DNA of 64,000 nt from Cephalotus follicularis (lineage: Eukaryota; Streptophyta; Magnoliopsida; Oxalidales; Cephalotaceae): positions 46,739-110,738 of the forward strand of contig BDDD01002880.1 of NCBI GenBank assembly GCA_001972305.1. Reading direction: 5' to 3'. The notes under the pieces are model-generated. The model made no database searches. It was not told where the DNA came from and saw only the letters and a list, made by a program, of their open reading frames with translations. The translations under genes were made by a program, and so were the position numbers. The first letter of the stretch is position 1; every line of letters begins with the position of its first letter. Shown piece by piece: positions 10,831 to 23,507 of the stretch.

Positions 10831-11990
10831 TCCTCGATGCTAATATCTCACTAAATGACATGTGTTTCACACACATCAACCTGTTCAAAAATCAGGTGGG
10901 ACCTGAAAGCTCGGTTGGTTCCCAGTACAGTGATAGATTTCCCAGAACATCCCTAAGTTATGGTACAACCATCCTAATAGTCCCAAACTATCAAAACAAC
11001 CCTGGTATGATATCCAATCATCCCCCGGATCCGTGAACTTCCATGTTTATCATCCATTAGCCGATTAACCGGTACTTTATCCAGTCATCGTTTTATGTGT
11101 CATGTATCCCTCGTCATACTTGGCTCCTACAGCCAACTAGGGCTCGGATAAATGTCAACCCTAGGTAAGACCACGATAACTATAAATCTATGAACGCATT
11201 GAGACTATCGGCAGACCTCCCCTGAAATCTCATTTCCAGTCTGCCTATACATGGCCAGGATTTAAGTCTACAACGGTCACAGATATTATAGAGCCGATCA
11301 CTACAGTTGTGATGATCCTTTGTTGCACACTCACCCATCATCTCAATGCAGCTCCTATAAGGCCTAAAGACAACTCTTTTGCTCACTCATGGTTAGTACG
11401 AGGGAAGGCGGAAATCAAAACCAAGTGGTTACCACACAACTCATGTCAGCCGCTCATGACTAAGGACACAATGCAGGTCACGTATGACCTACTAGTCTCC
11501 ATCGACTATACACTACTGAGACAATAGGAATCCTATTGACAAAGGTAATGACCATCCAAATCGGTTTATTATGGTGGGTCAGTTCAGTGCCATGCTCTCT
11601 AGCATGCACCCCGTATTAGTTTTAGGGTAAACCCAAATGGTAATAAGTTGATCCATCCTTCACATGACCCAGGAGCAAGCATAACACAGCAAGTCTATCT
11701 GGTTCAGCAATTGCCCTAAGAAAGTGAACCTATGACTTGGAACATTTTGTCAGAAGGGAGTAAGGATCTCATGCTCATAACATCCCAGGCACGAGATCCA
11801 ACCCTTTATCAACAAGGTGCTATATATGTATTCAGTTAACATGGTTATTAACTGATTCGTAGTAACGGTTTGAGATATTACATATAGCAAGTGCCATTTT
11901 TACGGGAATATGTACATAAAACATAACTGGAACTAAGAATGTAGATATAAGAGTGTAACACATGTGTAATACACATGCTTGCAGCCACCT

Positions 11991-13520
11991 CTTGGCTTGC
12001 AGGGACACCCTAATCTAACAACTAAAACATAAGAACAATGAAAATCATGAAATTGGGTATTAGGCTGTCTTACTCTGGTGGATCGATGGAATGGTGGTGG
12101 AACATAGTGAGGAACAGGATTCGAGGCCGATACAGCAGGAGCAAGTTTGTCCCATAAGTGGAACGAATGACCACTCAAGGTCCCTATAGGAATGTTAGTA
12201 GTATCTGAAAAAAATAAAGAGATCTGTGAAAATGCACGGTGATAAGACATACATTGGAGATAAACTGGTTAACAACTTATGTTCCCAAAAGACAACATGT
12301 ATAGAAATATGAAGGCATTTTGACACAGGATCATCACACCAATAGCCTTATGTTTTATTCCATAACACAAAAAAAAAAAAGGACAAACGAGTCCAAGGTT
12401 CCAGTTATGTATGCTCATGAGGCTGCAAAAGAACAAAATATGCACCCCAAAAATCTTTCAACATATGATAGTTATGAGCGGTAGTATACAAACACTCATA
12501 GGAAGAATTCTGATCAAGAGTAGGTGTAAAAATTCTATTAATTGTGTATACTGCTCTAAGAGTAGCTTCTCCCTGAAAGTGTTCAAGGATAGGAGGAGAA
12601 ATGCGCTAACAATGTCTAGGATATGACGATGTTTTCTTTTTGTACTACCATTTTGTTCAATAATACTAGGACAAAATCTATGGGATAAAGTACCATCGTT
12701 TTTAACATAGATTGGAAGGTGGAGTCAATATGCTTAACAACATTATCAGATATAAAGTTTTTTAATTTTACGAGTGAATTGAGTGTGAACCATATTATTA
12801 AACCCGCAAAAAATATTTAATAGTTCAGATCTTTGTTTAAATAGATAAAACCAGGTATAACGAGAATAATCATAAACAAAAATTACAAAATAATGTGAAC
12901 CTTCAAGAGTTGGAGTAGGTGTAGACCCTCAAACATCAGAAATACACAAGATTAGTAGGTTAAGAAGAACATGATTCACTTAAAGAAAAAGGTAAAAAAC
13001 TTTGTTTTCCAATTTGACAGGACGTACTTCCAATTTTATTACTAGAAACAGAGCCTAAAAATCTACTAGAATTAAGAGTTTTAACTCTACAAATAGAAGC
13101 ATGCCCAAACCTAGAGTCTCATAACTGTAAAGACTAAGAATGGGGAACTGCAGCTGAAATGTGACAAGGAATGTGCAAAGAGGTGAGCTCAAACATCCTT
13201 CCAACCTTACGATGGTCCTAACCTGCTGACCCGTCTAAGGATCCTGTACAAAACAACTATCAGGAGAAAACAATATGTTATAACCAATGTCACATAACTG
13301 TCCAACAAAAATAAGAATAAAAGATGAAATTGGAACAAGATATGTATCATGTATAGTGAGAGTGGGAGTTTGAACAATATCAATATGACAGACAGGCTTA
13401 TGGCACTATCACCCGTGTGAATAATAGAGCCATTAGCTAGAGCAAATTTAGATGTTAAAGAGAAGGAATTGGAAGTCATATGGTTGCAACAAACAGAATC
13501 AAATAACCAAGAGTAACATG
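11991..13520 (-). pseudogene. Copia-B protease and integrase remnants
   Basis: On the minus strand, 12000-12130 encodes HRSTRVRQPNTQFHDFHC, the linker between integrase and RT in copia elements. Integrase-like sequence with many stops covers roughly 12240-13200. The frame 13207-13533 has WLFDSVCCNHMTSNS, matching the protease active-site region. None of it is intact. Confidence 0.7.
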
Positions 13521-14430
13521 GAGTGACAAACATAGCAGTGGACTAGAGAACCTTTACCAGATAAAATCTGATTAAGCAAAGCCTGAAGATCATCAGTAAA
13601 TAGCTGGTGAATTAGAGAAGATGGTGTAGGAGTTGATGGATCTATGTTAGTTACAACATCTATCAAAAAAATGTCCAGGGCATTTGTAGAAAGTGCACAT
13701 CGGTCTAGTGGATGGAGCCTAGTGTTTGGCAGACTGAGATTGAGATGCTTGAGATGCTTGAGGTGCATGAGATGTCTGAGACTGAGGTGTCTGAGACTGA
13801 GATATGTGAGTCTGTTGAGAAGTAACAGTAATGATAATAGAAGACTGTCAAGGCATGGCAGCAGTAAGTCTAGTCTCCTCAAAAATCAATTCAATAATAG
13901 CAGTATCCCAAGATGGCAAAGACTGCCTGTTCAAGAGAGAAGCCCGGGTAGACTCAAAATCATCTCTGTGAGCCATAAAAAACTGAACTAAATGCAGTAT
14001 ATGCCAATAAGCAATAAACATATCACTATCCTCACTATATAATGCTATTTTGGTTAAAAAAAAAGACAACAAACTCCAAAGATAACTCATTGAGAATGAA
14101 AATATCAATACTCTGACCAGGTTCCTGTCAGAGACGATCAAACTGACCCATCTGATAATGATGAGAAATATAAGTAGAAGTATACCCTGTGGCTAAGAAA
14201 TCTCAAGCTTCTTTGGCAAGTTCAAATCTACAATGCATATTAATATAGAAGGCAGAGATGAATTTGTAACCAAGTTAAAATACGATGGTTTATGTTGTCC
14301 CATTCCTCTAGAGGATCTAGAAAAAGTTACAGGAATTTCAGTTGATATTCGTTCAGTAGTAGTACGTTCCCTGTTGATTGTACACCATAATTTTCTACCA
14401 TTTAGAAAATTTCTCATTGCAACTGCCATA
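13499..14430 (-). pseudogene. Copia-B gag remnants
   Basis: Overlapping minus-strand frames (13499-13882, 13848-14141, 14193-14429) give Gag features such as FFMAHRDDFESTRASLLNR and LPSWDTAIIELIFEETRL, typical of plant copia Gag. Frame changes and stops separate them. A region rich in Leu/His repeats near 13720-13800 may reflect local repeat expansion. Confidence 0.7.
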
Positions 14431-15040
14431 TAGGATAATTTGATATATCTAGAATAATAGTAATAGGTTGAGCATGTTCATGTTGAAGAAGTAGGACTAA
14501 CATGATGAGAAGATGTTTGTTTTGGGTCAATGGTCCACATTTTGGTCAACGACTGACTCGATTGAGGGCTGAATGGCTCGGGTTGGCTAGTGCAGCTCGG
14601 GTCGGGTCGGATCAAAATTGAGTTGAAGCTGGACTGAACCAGCAAATAGAGGACCATGCACACTAGTCGATGTGTGGGAGGCATGTGTCATCATCCGCTC
14701 TTGTTTTGCAGTGAAATTTCACGGAGATGCAGGTCGGAGGCTGAAGATTGCAATGGTGCTACTACATTGCCTGAATCTCACCATAAACGACGAAATGAGA
14801 TGACATATCTAAAGGTGAACAAAAGCAGTATGTGAGGGAAAACGGAAGCTCTAATGACAACAAAAATTTGCATACAAGTAGACGTTGATCTTGTAAGTCC
14901 AAGGGTGTATAAGGTGTAAAAAACGAAAATGTTTCATGATTCATACAAAAATAAAATGCACATTAAAAGCGTCGAAATAAAACAATATGCACAATCGATA
15001 CTGCTCAAGGTGTTTAGAATCTTTTGAGTTTATCAACAAT
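14431..15040. other. Copia-B untranslated leader
   Basis: Lies between the gag remnants and the primer-binding site. I see no coding domain in it; short frames here are not conserved-looking. Confidence 0.45.
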
Positions 15041-15055
15041 CATGCTCTGGTACCA
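15041..15055 (-). other. Primer-binding site of Copia-B
   Basis: The minus strand reads TGGTACCAGAGCATG directly inside the 5' LTR, close to the TGGTATCAGAGC complement of initiator tRNA-Met used by most plant copia elements. Confidence 0.85.
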
Positions 15056-15730
15056 TAATACAAATATTACGAATAAAACTAAAAAAATATGTTTGTATTA
15101 ATTTATGTATACAAAATTATATAGGGAAACATTTTATATTAGGTTTGAAAAGAAACTAATACTAAATACAATTAAAATACTAAGTGATATGGGAAAAATC
15201 TCCCATAAAAATACCGACACGTGTCATCTGGAGAAAATGCCAAATGTCATACAGAGCTATAGACACGTGGACAGACGTTTTCCAAAATCTGAGAAGATAA
15301 CGCACAATAATGCTCCGACGTAAAATCAGGTGGAGAATCAGGAAAATGGCGAGATACTCGGGATTTCCTTAGGGGTTCAATAATCATCTCAGCAAGTCAA
15401 TGAAGGCAGTTACAACTAAGCTCCTATAAATACAAGAATCAAACATTTTACAGAGGTCCGTTATTTTTATATACTTAAAGCATCTTTGTATTGTCTTCAC
15501 TGTATTTTCTGACTTAAGTATCGGAGAGTCCTCAGGAGTGAAACCTCATGAACCTACAATTAGTTTGCTTCATTTGTGCAGGGAAAACGATCAAACACTA
15601 ACCAAAACACTATCTCTCGGAGGATTAGCAGTACTTACTCTACAAATCAAAACTCTATACATGTACTATTGAGGAAGTGATTTCGGTATCAACACTAAGT
15701 ATAATATAAATAGACAATATACATTAATAA
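15056..15730 (-). repeat. Copia-B 5' LTR, split by a solo LTR
   Basis: The segments 15056-15184 and 15695-15730 together align with the left LTR. The interruption is the Tat-type solo LTR at 15185-15694. Confidence 0.75.
15185..15694 (+). mobile_element. Solo LTR of a Tat-type Ty3/gypsy element (510 bp)
   Basis: It begins tgatatgggaaaaat and ends ggtatcaaca, the same ends as the LTRs of the full element at 38801-50211. The 5-bp repeat ctaag flanks it exactly (15180-15184 and 15695-15699), showing an insertion that later lost its interior by LTR-LTR recombination. Confidence 0.92.
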
Positions 15731-16681
15731 TAGTGTCTATAGCCAATTGTTTTGTTTTTAGATCACTATCAAATGATTCTGAAGTCATTAATGAAAAAAT
15801 ATATAACATGGTTTGTATTGATGCTCCACTATTCATATGACTCTAATATGTAACAAGTTATTTTGTCGGATGTCCCCGAAGGGACTAATGTAACCAGTTA
15901 CAAATAGGTTACATTTGTGGATAAAAGGTGATTTGTTTTGTGTTAAATGCTAACAGTTGTGCTAAGCATCTGGAAAAGATCAGATCATGGGTGATCATTC
16001 CAGAAAGTTCTTGTTCAATATTTTAATCTCATCTCTTATTTCTTATCATACAAATTGTTATAATAATCAAAGGATAAGCTTGGAATCTGAAATAGTGACA
16101 AAACGACAGATTACCCGCATAACAAACAAGTAGGCTTACGAAGACCTAACTACCTTTGCTCGGCCTATGTTGTTAACAAACGATAAGAAATTTGTGATTT
16201 TTTAGTTTTCTTTTTGGTTCTTTATCAATTTGGAACCAGCGCTTTGGTTAACTTTCTTGATAAGAAATAGTGTTGTTATAAAGTAAAGGAAGTAAAAATG
16301 GCCATCACTTCTGAGCTAGTAATGCTAGTATCTCCGTATAAAATAGATTACCTTCTATTAAATAAAAAAATTAAAAATACTGGACATGATAGAAAAACCT
16401 TCCTCCTCCTGGCCATATAGACGTATACCATGGATGGACGGATAGCTATATACCTAAATCAAGATGTATAACATAAGTAGTGACTGTCACTCGGTTTTTG
16501 AAGTTATTGGCCAAGACCAACCTTATATAATTCCCACACAACTATTGCTCACTGTAAAGTAGCCGTGACCTTTTAAATGGCTTGGTGCTAAATTGATAAA
16601 AGGCCCGCGAATTAGGCTCCATTATTGAAGCTGCACTCTCCAAACTATCAAAAAGCATACTAACAAGCACACATAACAAAA
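15731..16681. other. Spacer downstream of AN, left part
   Basis: No gene or transposon protein is visible. There are AT-rich stretches and a short palindromic segment near 15890-15925 (taaccagttac / gttac). No structured RNA was recognised. Confidence 0.45.
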
Positions 16682-16989
16682 GGGTAGAGGTATCTTTACA
16701 CCCATTTTTAGTCCATCCACAGCAACTTTTGATTTTAGTGTGCATTACCTAAAATTGGGTGTGACATTACCAATAACCTAGTCGTTATGCCACACCCTTT
16801 TTAGTCCATCCACACTAATCAATTGAGATCCCCAGTTGTACTTTGTACGACATTCTCAATTGATTAGCAACTAAAATCCTCTGCTACATTTTATACAATA
16901 GAGAATGCTGCATTTAATGCGACAAAGGGTCTCAATTGCACACTAATGTTGTGGATTTAACAGAAATGGGTATGGCATTATCCCTACCC
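16682..16989. mobile_element. Probable MITE with about 42-bp imperfect terminal inverted repeats
   Basis: The left end (gggtagaggtatc...cacccattttt...atccacagcaac) pairs with the inverse of the right end (gttgtggattt...aaatgggtatgg...tccctaccc) over about 42 bp with mismatches. The inside also has a perfect small inverted pair around aatcaattgaga. I could not find a clean target duplication, so superfamily is undecided. Confidence 0.6.
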
Positions 16990-17262
16990 ATGACTAAATG
17001 GCAATATCGTCTAGAAAACACACCAATGGGGGGTAGTTGATTGATCAGCCGGAGTAGAAACAGGCAGCAAATGAGAAACTCTCATTCATTGTACATGCAC
17101 GAATTACCCACAACTCAAAAGGCATACAGAGCTGAAACATCAATAAAAAACCAAAAAGTAAAGATGAAAAAAAAAATCAAAAAGATGCTTTACAAATTGT
17201 TTTGAACTAACACAAGCCTCGAGAATTAAAAAATGGGCAGGATTGCAACTTTGTTCATAAAC

Positions 17263-20200
17263 CTAATCAAGCCAACGAGTAACGCCATCGTCTTCTCCTA
17301 CTGCTGCAAGAATTTCAATATGTACCTCCAACACAGCCTGCAATTTGAAACCGTAGAAGCAATTCAAGAGAAGGGAAAAAGGATAGGGGAAAGCAACATA
17401 GTGGTGATGAGTCAGCAGTGGATGGTTTTATTAACCTTTTTTTTTTATTAATTTTTTTTTGTTGGTAAATGATGGTTTTATTAACCTGAAACTGTTTATA
17501 TAAATGCATGTATGCTCATGTTAGCAGATGGAAATGATCAACCCTAGAAAGGTATCTAATTTACCGCATTAAGGTGGTCAGGGACAATAATGGAGATATA
17601 TAAACCATTTCCTATTTTCACATTCCTTAGTGTATTAATTCTCAGGGTAGCCTGGTACGTTGTAATATTAAGGACGGTATGTGAGATACGAGGGTATGTA
17701 CAAATATAAATTCATTTAGTATATCACTTTACAAAATTATTTGGCTACCTAAATTTTACTATGGCATTATATCATTCCTATAAAAAAAAGTTTGAAAAAC
17801 AGAATTCAATTTGAAGGGTATATCAGATAACCCTCCACATTACAGCATAACAAGTGACCCTTAGTATTGAAGAGTTAATGTAAGAACCATTGCAGCCCAA
17901 CCAGCTGGCAACACACAAAAATTAAGCGTTCAAAACAGAACTTACCAAGGGATTTCTGCAATTGACCAGTCTACATTCCTCCAGAGGACCTTCCAGTGTC
18001 CAACTCTCCCAAACATCAAAGCTGTGACTGGCAAATACAAATTCCATTCTTCTATTAATCTGCAATGTCAACAACAGAAAATTTTAAATTTAACAACATT
18101 TTCTTTATGTTGATGAATACAATATTGATTTTGGAACAAGATTATATTGAACAACTTGTACGCTTATCATAATTGCTCCTACTAAATATTGGGCAAGTCA
18201 AGTTTAGATTTTAGGTTCCAAATCCACAACTGGAAATGTACTTGAATGATTGGTGGATTTTGGAATCTGATGTGGATTTGTGGTTGAACCTAAATTGCAA
18301 ATCCACATTTGTACTACCTAATGTGGCAATTCGCATTAAAGGTACTTTAATGATAAAACACATGTAAGTTTCAGTATTCGTCATGAGTGGAGAAATACAT
18401 ACCACATCATTTGGGAAATAAAAGTTTGTAAAAGTGTTGAGACATCTAGTATTATTACCATGAGGCAAGAAGATGATTATGGAGTAGCAGTTTATTCCAG
18501 CAAAGCTGGTGCATTCCCATGTCCCCACATATATATACAAGTATATGACTCCTGAAATGTCCCCTTTTCTATAACTATAGACCCCTACAAATTAAGATGC
18601 TCACAATCCGGCAACAACCACGGAATTAAAACCTTGTTTCACAGTCTAAGATACCAATGTGAAAAGTGTTGATTTACCATAAATACTAAAGCAAACAACT
18701 AGGAATAACACCAAAGTTCTATTGTCGTCAACCATCTTACATAACCAACTTACCCCCAACTTCCAGATTTATATTTTTCACCAAAATGCTCCACTTTTTA
18801 CCTATTCTTGTAGTGTTATCTATGATAGTTTAGAGCCTCTTAAAATTGTATAGGATGATAAATACAAAGTCAGGCATTATAAAGGTCCTCACACAACACT
18901 CCACAAAATGCATCATGTACGAGTATAAGTACCTGCAATAATTTCCCACCAGCAGCGAAAGAACGCAAACCAATAGTGTCCTGAAAAGTTCATCCATATC
19001 ATCATATTAGCTAACAACAATTATCCCATTCAAAGCCTGTTGCCACATATTCTAAGTATTGGCTAAAACTTAGGCCCAAAGAAAAGACAAAATCTTCCTA
19101 TCAAACCTTGCCTCTGCAGACAAAAAGGAACTGCGCAGCAGGATCCCTTTTTGTTACATTTGACATGGTGTCCAGGAACCAACCACCACCTTTAACTCTT
19201 TGCCTGGAGACATGGAGTGCAGGGCGATCTCTTGCATATAAGGCTATAACATAGCCATCCTTCAGCAGGTCACCAGACTTTCCACTGAGCCTCTTGCTTG
19301 ATTTAAGAAGCTGAACAGAAGTTGATTCTTGCATTGCCTCTATAGGTGTTTTCCTGCTTCTTGAGTCTTCAGGGGAAGCAAACCGAGAACTGGAACTTAA
19401 CACTTGATCAGTGCCACTCATAGCAGTATCATCTTCTCGGTGTGAAGTACTTTCTCGTTCTAACGCAGGATTATCTGATTTCTGTAACGATTTTTGACGA
19501 GCATGCCTCTTTTTGGCCTTCTTACCTGATCTGCTGCGTCTTCCGTCAGATTTAGGGGCTGAAGTTTGTGACAATCCTGCACCATGATGCTGGCTAGAAG
19601 ACTCTTTTGATTGACTGGCACCCTTTTTCTTGGAGCTTTCAGCACCTATTTGAATATCATCTGTCAATCTGTTACCAACAGAACCCTGAAGAGCAATTTC
19701 TTTGTCCTGCTCATCATGCTCATTCTCATTTTCATTTTCATCAATTAATTCACTTTCCTCCTCATCCTCATCAGAGACAGCAATCTTAGGAACAACCCCA
19801 TCTAAGAAGTACGTCTGCAATATAGAAATGGCTTTATCTCTAATCTCCAACCACACTTCTTCACTGTAATCCGCACTGCGTGGAAGTATCAAAACATTTG
19901 GCATCTCCCTTACCTAGAGCCAACTAACAATGAGATAGATTAGTGACACCATGATATATCACACTGCTAGTCAATATGACACTGCACTACAGATATAGGC
20001 AACACATTTTATAATAATAACCCACTATCAATTCCAAATGTGCCCCATTTCTGCAAGGTTTCAAATTGAGATTACTAATGACGGATGGGAGGAAATGCCA
20101 CCAGTGATTACAAAGATTATAAATAGAGAGTACAGGGGTTTTTCCACTTTGAAGCTCAAAGATACATTTTTAGTCTGTTACAACATATATATATATATGT

Positions 20201-23200
20201 GCCCCATTTCTGCAAGGTTTCAAATTTTGATTACTAATGACGGATGGGAGGAAATGCCACCAGTGATTACAAAGATTATAAATAGAGAGTACAGGGGTTT
20301 TTCCACTTTGAAGCTCAAAGATACATTTTTAGTCTGCTACAACATATATATAATCAACATTGTACAGCTTATAATCAACATTCCAGAGCAAGGCCGCATA
20401 CTCAGTACTAATTATAAAGTTTCACAATTAAAAACACGGTTATTGAGAGGAAGAAAAAAATGAAAAATGGCTAAAAAGCATACAAGGTTTGGAGTTTTCC
20501 AGCCATGATTAAACAAAACATAATGTTACAACACCAGAGCGCATGCAACAATCATATATCGCAAACAACATTTACAGAACGGGTGAAATGAAATGGCAAC
20601 CGGAAGATCACTCAACTAAGGTTGGCAATATGACCCATCTCAATGAGGATTGCCTTGGCGGACTCAATGTGGGGAGGGGATTCCCGTTAAAAAATGGGGG
20701 GCGGGGCAGGCAACATAACTTGCCCTGCTGTCAGCTCCAAAATTACACTATCTACGTACAAGTATATTCTTAACCTAACTACATATAGTTTAGTTATATA
20801 TTTATTGCTAAATAAAAGATACCTTTATTCATGAAAAAATACGCATTTCATATTGAAATATAATTAATTTAAATCTTTAGAATTTTTAAAAAATAATGTG
20901 ATTTGATTTTAGATTATAAGGAGTTAAAATGAAATCCAATGTCGATATTTCTTGCATATTATTGAAAGAGAGTAAAATGTGAATTTCTATAGGTATTGAC
21001 AATTAATCTAGATATTGCAAAACGAGGATAGAGAGCGAGGATGGGGATTGGCCTATCCATGCCATCTCCATAGATGGGGCAAGGAAATCAAATATTGAGC
21101 GGGACTGGCAAAATACAACCCACCCCGTTATAATTCCTACACTCAACTCTTTATTTCTTTGCTAATTTTATAAAAATTTCATCCTCTATCTTTTCATTGA
21201 CCTTGTAGGAAATGAACTTTCAGCCACATGAAGAAGATAAAGGAGGAAATCATTGAACTCCAGACTCTAGAGAAGGAGTCCTCAAGGCGGTGGGGAATTA
21301 GATTCAACCTCCAAAAACCAAGCAATCATGGGCTAGCATATATAATACAGACAATAACTAATACTTGACCCATAAAACAATAGATCCAATATTATTAACT
21401 CATACCCTAAGAATAGTATCATACCCATGCTTCCATCCATTGTGGCCCTTCAGCACCATCCAAGGCACAGCCAGCTAGGGTACCATCAATCAAAAGCTGC
21501 TTCAGAGCACAATCATCCAACAACTGACTGCTACCCGTATTTATAAGAAATGCCCCTGTATGAAATAGGGAATCATTCCCACTTGCATGCTCACAGAAAT
21601 AATAATAATAATAACAAAAAACTTCAGTAAACAATGATCTCAAAAAGGTAAACGTAATTATACCAGGTTTTAGGTGCTGTAAACATTCGGCATTAATAAT
21701 CTGAATCGTTTCATTTGTTAGATCACAGTGAAGCGAAACAAGATCACTTGCAGCTAGTAAGTCGTTAAGAGTATCCATTCTTCTTGCAGCAGATGGAAAT
21801 GTTACTTTTCCTTTCCCCTGCATTGTAAGAAAAAGAGAACGGTTTAACCAAGCGAGTTATGATTTTAAATATCCCCAAACAAAAAATATATGCAAAAAGG
21901 TATTGAAAATCTGAAAAGCATAGGAGTTTCCAACCAGCACCATAAGAATGATCAACAAAAGCATGCAAGCAAAATATATACACAAACCTGACAGGTAAAT
22001 TCCATTTCCAACACATTTGATTTGACGCCAGAATCAAGCTGCTCTCATACTACTAATCAGTAAATAATCCATAAAAAGGAAATACAACATAGAGATCCAC
22101 AACGGAACTGCATTTTGTTTAATGCTAAGGTTAACTCTATCTCAGTGGAACCCTCAAAGGAAACTTAGCACCACATAAGCTTTAATAATTCATTTCGGTG
22201 TATAGAATGCACAGTACAATACATTTCTCGTTCCTACACCGATAATGATGCAAACTGTCCAATCTGCAAAACATGTAACATTACATTGTTATCCACCAAA
22301 TGCACCTCTCGTCAAAAGATTCACTGGGAGCTAACCTTCGACTGGATTGAAACCCTAACTAATTTGGCCGTGTAAAGTGGAACAAAACGGGAACAACTGA
22401 ACGTATTAGCTTAAACTCAACAAAACTAATCTACAGTCAAGATCCAATAACAACCAACACTCAATTCAGTTCTTTTGTTAATCTATGAATCCTAATAACA
22501 ATCAGCACATAAATTGTAATAACAGATAATGGGCATATTAAGACTTGTAATAGAAGACAATATGCTGGATCCTACCAACTTCAAGATTAGAAAATGAAAC
22601 AAATAATCTACTTAGAGGCAACAAATTGTGATACAAGAGCACTGAAAAAAGCATTTTTCACTAGAATTCGACTACTTCCAACGCTACCTTTTGTATGAAT
22701 GCTACTTCCATCAAATAAGCATATCAAATCTTCACGACTAATAAATGTCAAAGCAAGGTCCATTCTTAATAAATACTCACCAAAATTGCATATTAGCGAC
22801 TAAATCCCTAATCAAGAAAAACACAAACATCGAAGCACATTTATATCTTTTGATTCTCAATTACATTTAATTTACTAAAAATATATACTAAAATGGAAAA
22901 AACTGTGGTACTAATCAATCAACATTTTTTTTAAAAAAAAAAATTATACCTTGTGAACGTCAAAATAAAGCACACTCATTCTAAAAGCCAAGCTCCTGCT
23001 AGCCAAAGACCGAGCCGACGGAGATCTACCAACGATCCCCAAAACAAGACCTCGACACCGCCTCATTCCTCGACAGAGCGGCTGCAGCGAGCCGAGCCAT
23101 CCCGAAGCAGAGAGAGCGTGGCGCGAGAGCAAATGCGTCCGCCGGAGCAATCCGAGAACCAGCGCCATCACCGTGTCAGCGATCTCCTCGGCTCGTGAGG

Positions 23201-23507
23201 TGTCGACGTGAACGAGGCGGAGGCCGAGGTCCGCGGCAAGGGCGGAGTCAACGGAGCGGTCGGCGGAGCCGAGGCAGAGGATTAGCTGGTAAGGACGGAG
23301 GCGGCGCTGGGCGGCGCGCGGGAGGAACGCGAGGGAATGGAGGAGGACGGCTGCGGCGGACTCGATCTTGCCATCGGATAAGCGACTGAGAGGCACGTGC
23401 TCGACTTCGGCGATTCCGGCGAGGGATTCTTGCTCGAGGACGCAATCTTCGATGCAGTTGAGAGTGACCACAAAGGGATTGGGTGTAGGGTTGTCACGGT
23501 GTGGCAT
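17263..23507 (-). CDS. AN: ANGUSTIFOLIA, plant CtBP/BARS-family protein (seven exons, 628 aa)
   Basis: Coding exons on the minus strand: 23507-22950, 21817-21664, 21555-21425, 19913-19107, 18980-18933, 18059-17946 and 17337-17263. All introns are GT-AG and phases join exactly (1887 nt with stop; Arabidopsis AN is a little over 630 aa). Exon 1 has the substrate-like N-terminal half and LGIVGRSPSARSLASRSL, the degenerate nucleotide-binding loop. Exons 2-3 carry AARRMDTLNDLLAASDLVS and NTGSSQLLDDCALKQLL. Exon 4 has an acidic stretch and a basic nuclear-signal-like RSGKKAKKRH. Exons 5-7 give FAAGGKLLQ, RRMEFVFASHSFDVWESW and the end DDGVTRWLD. AN is known to control polar leaf-cell expansion and trichome branching and is linked to cortical microtubules and the Golgi region; it is not thought to act as a dehydrogenase. 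No breaks are seen, so it is probably functional. UTR ends were not determined. Confidence 0.95.
18207..18297. repeat. Imperfect inverted repeat in AN intron 5
   Basis: Arms around ttttaggttccaaatccac and gtggatttgtggttgaacct face each other about 50 bp apart, giving a possible hairpin. It could be a tiny MITE remnant. No target duplication is evident. Confidence 0.4.
20037..20355. repeat. 159-bp tandem duplication in AN intron 3
   Basis: Two near-identical copies start at about 20037 and 20196 (each begins atgtgccccatttctgcaag) and differ at few positions. The 141-codon plus-strand frame through them is an artefact of the repeat with no recognisable domain. The near-identity points to a recent duplication within the AN intron. 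Confidence 0.92.
20618..21139. mobile_element. hAT-type MITE in AN intron 3
   Basis: About 522 bp flanked by an 8-bp direct repeat actcaact (20610-20617 and 21141-21148; one more base, c, also matches on both sides). The left end reads aaggttggcaatatgaccc and the right end ...cgttataattcctac, resembling decayed hAT ends. Subterminal GC-rich blocks (ggggcggggcagg; caacccaccccgtt) contrast with the AT-rich middle. It is non-coding and lies inside the 1.5-kb intron between AN exons 3 and 4. Confidence 0.8.

Larger units (their letters stand above)
8894..11990. mobile_element. Non-coding nested insertion in Copia-B (LARD-like)
   Basis: Copia-B RT breaks off at about 8893 and its integrase-RT linker resumes between about 11940 and 12020. 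The roughly 3 kb between has no transposon protein. The 10860-11880 part resembles, as I recall it, a conserved non-coding core of large retrotransposon derivatives (LARDs) widespread in dicots; this is from memory and unverified. I could not define LTRs, so ends and class are uncertain. It contains a minisatellite and a hAT MITE. Confidence 0.5.
7133..15730 (-). mobile_element. Decayed Ty1/copia element Copia-B with nested insertions
   Basis: LTRs at 7133-7310 and 15056-15730 align (shared acaaatattacga, and tataat..atacattaa at the other end). A primer-binding site for initiator tRNA-Met lies at 15041-15055. Between them, on the minus strand, fragments of Gag, protease, integrase, RT and RNase H occur in copia order, all with many stops. 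Its size comes from a roughly 3-kb insertion at about 8894-11990 and a 510-bp solo LTR within the right LTR. It is an old, inactive copy. Confidence 0.85.

Noticed and set aside
20038-20463. 141-codon plus-strand ORF within AN intron 3
   Set aside because: It is made by a 159-bp tandem duplication, lies in an intron on the opposite strand and has no recognisable domain.
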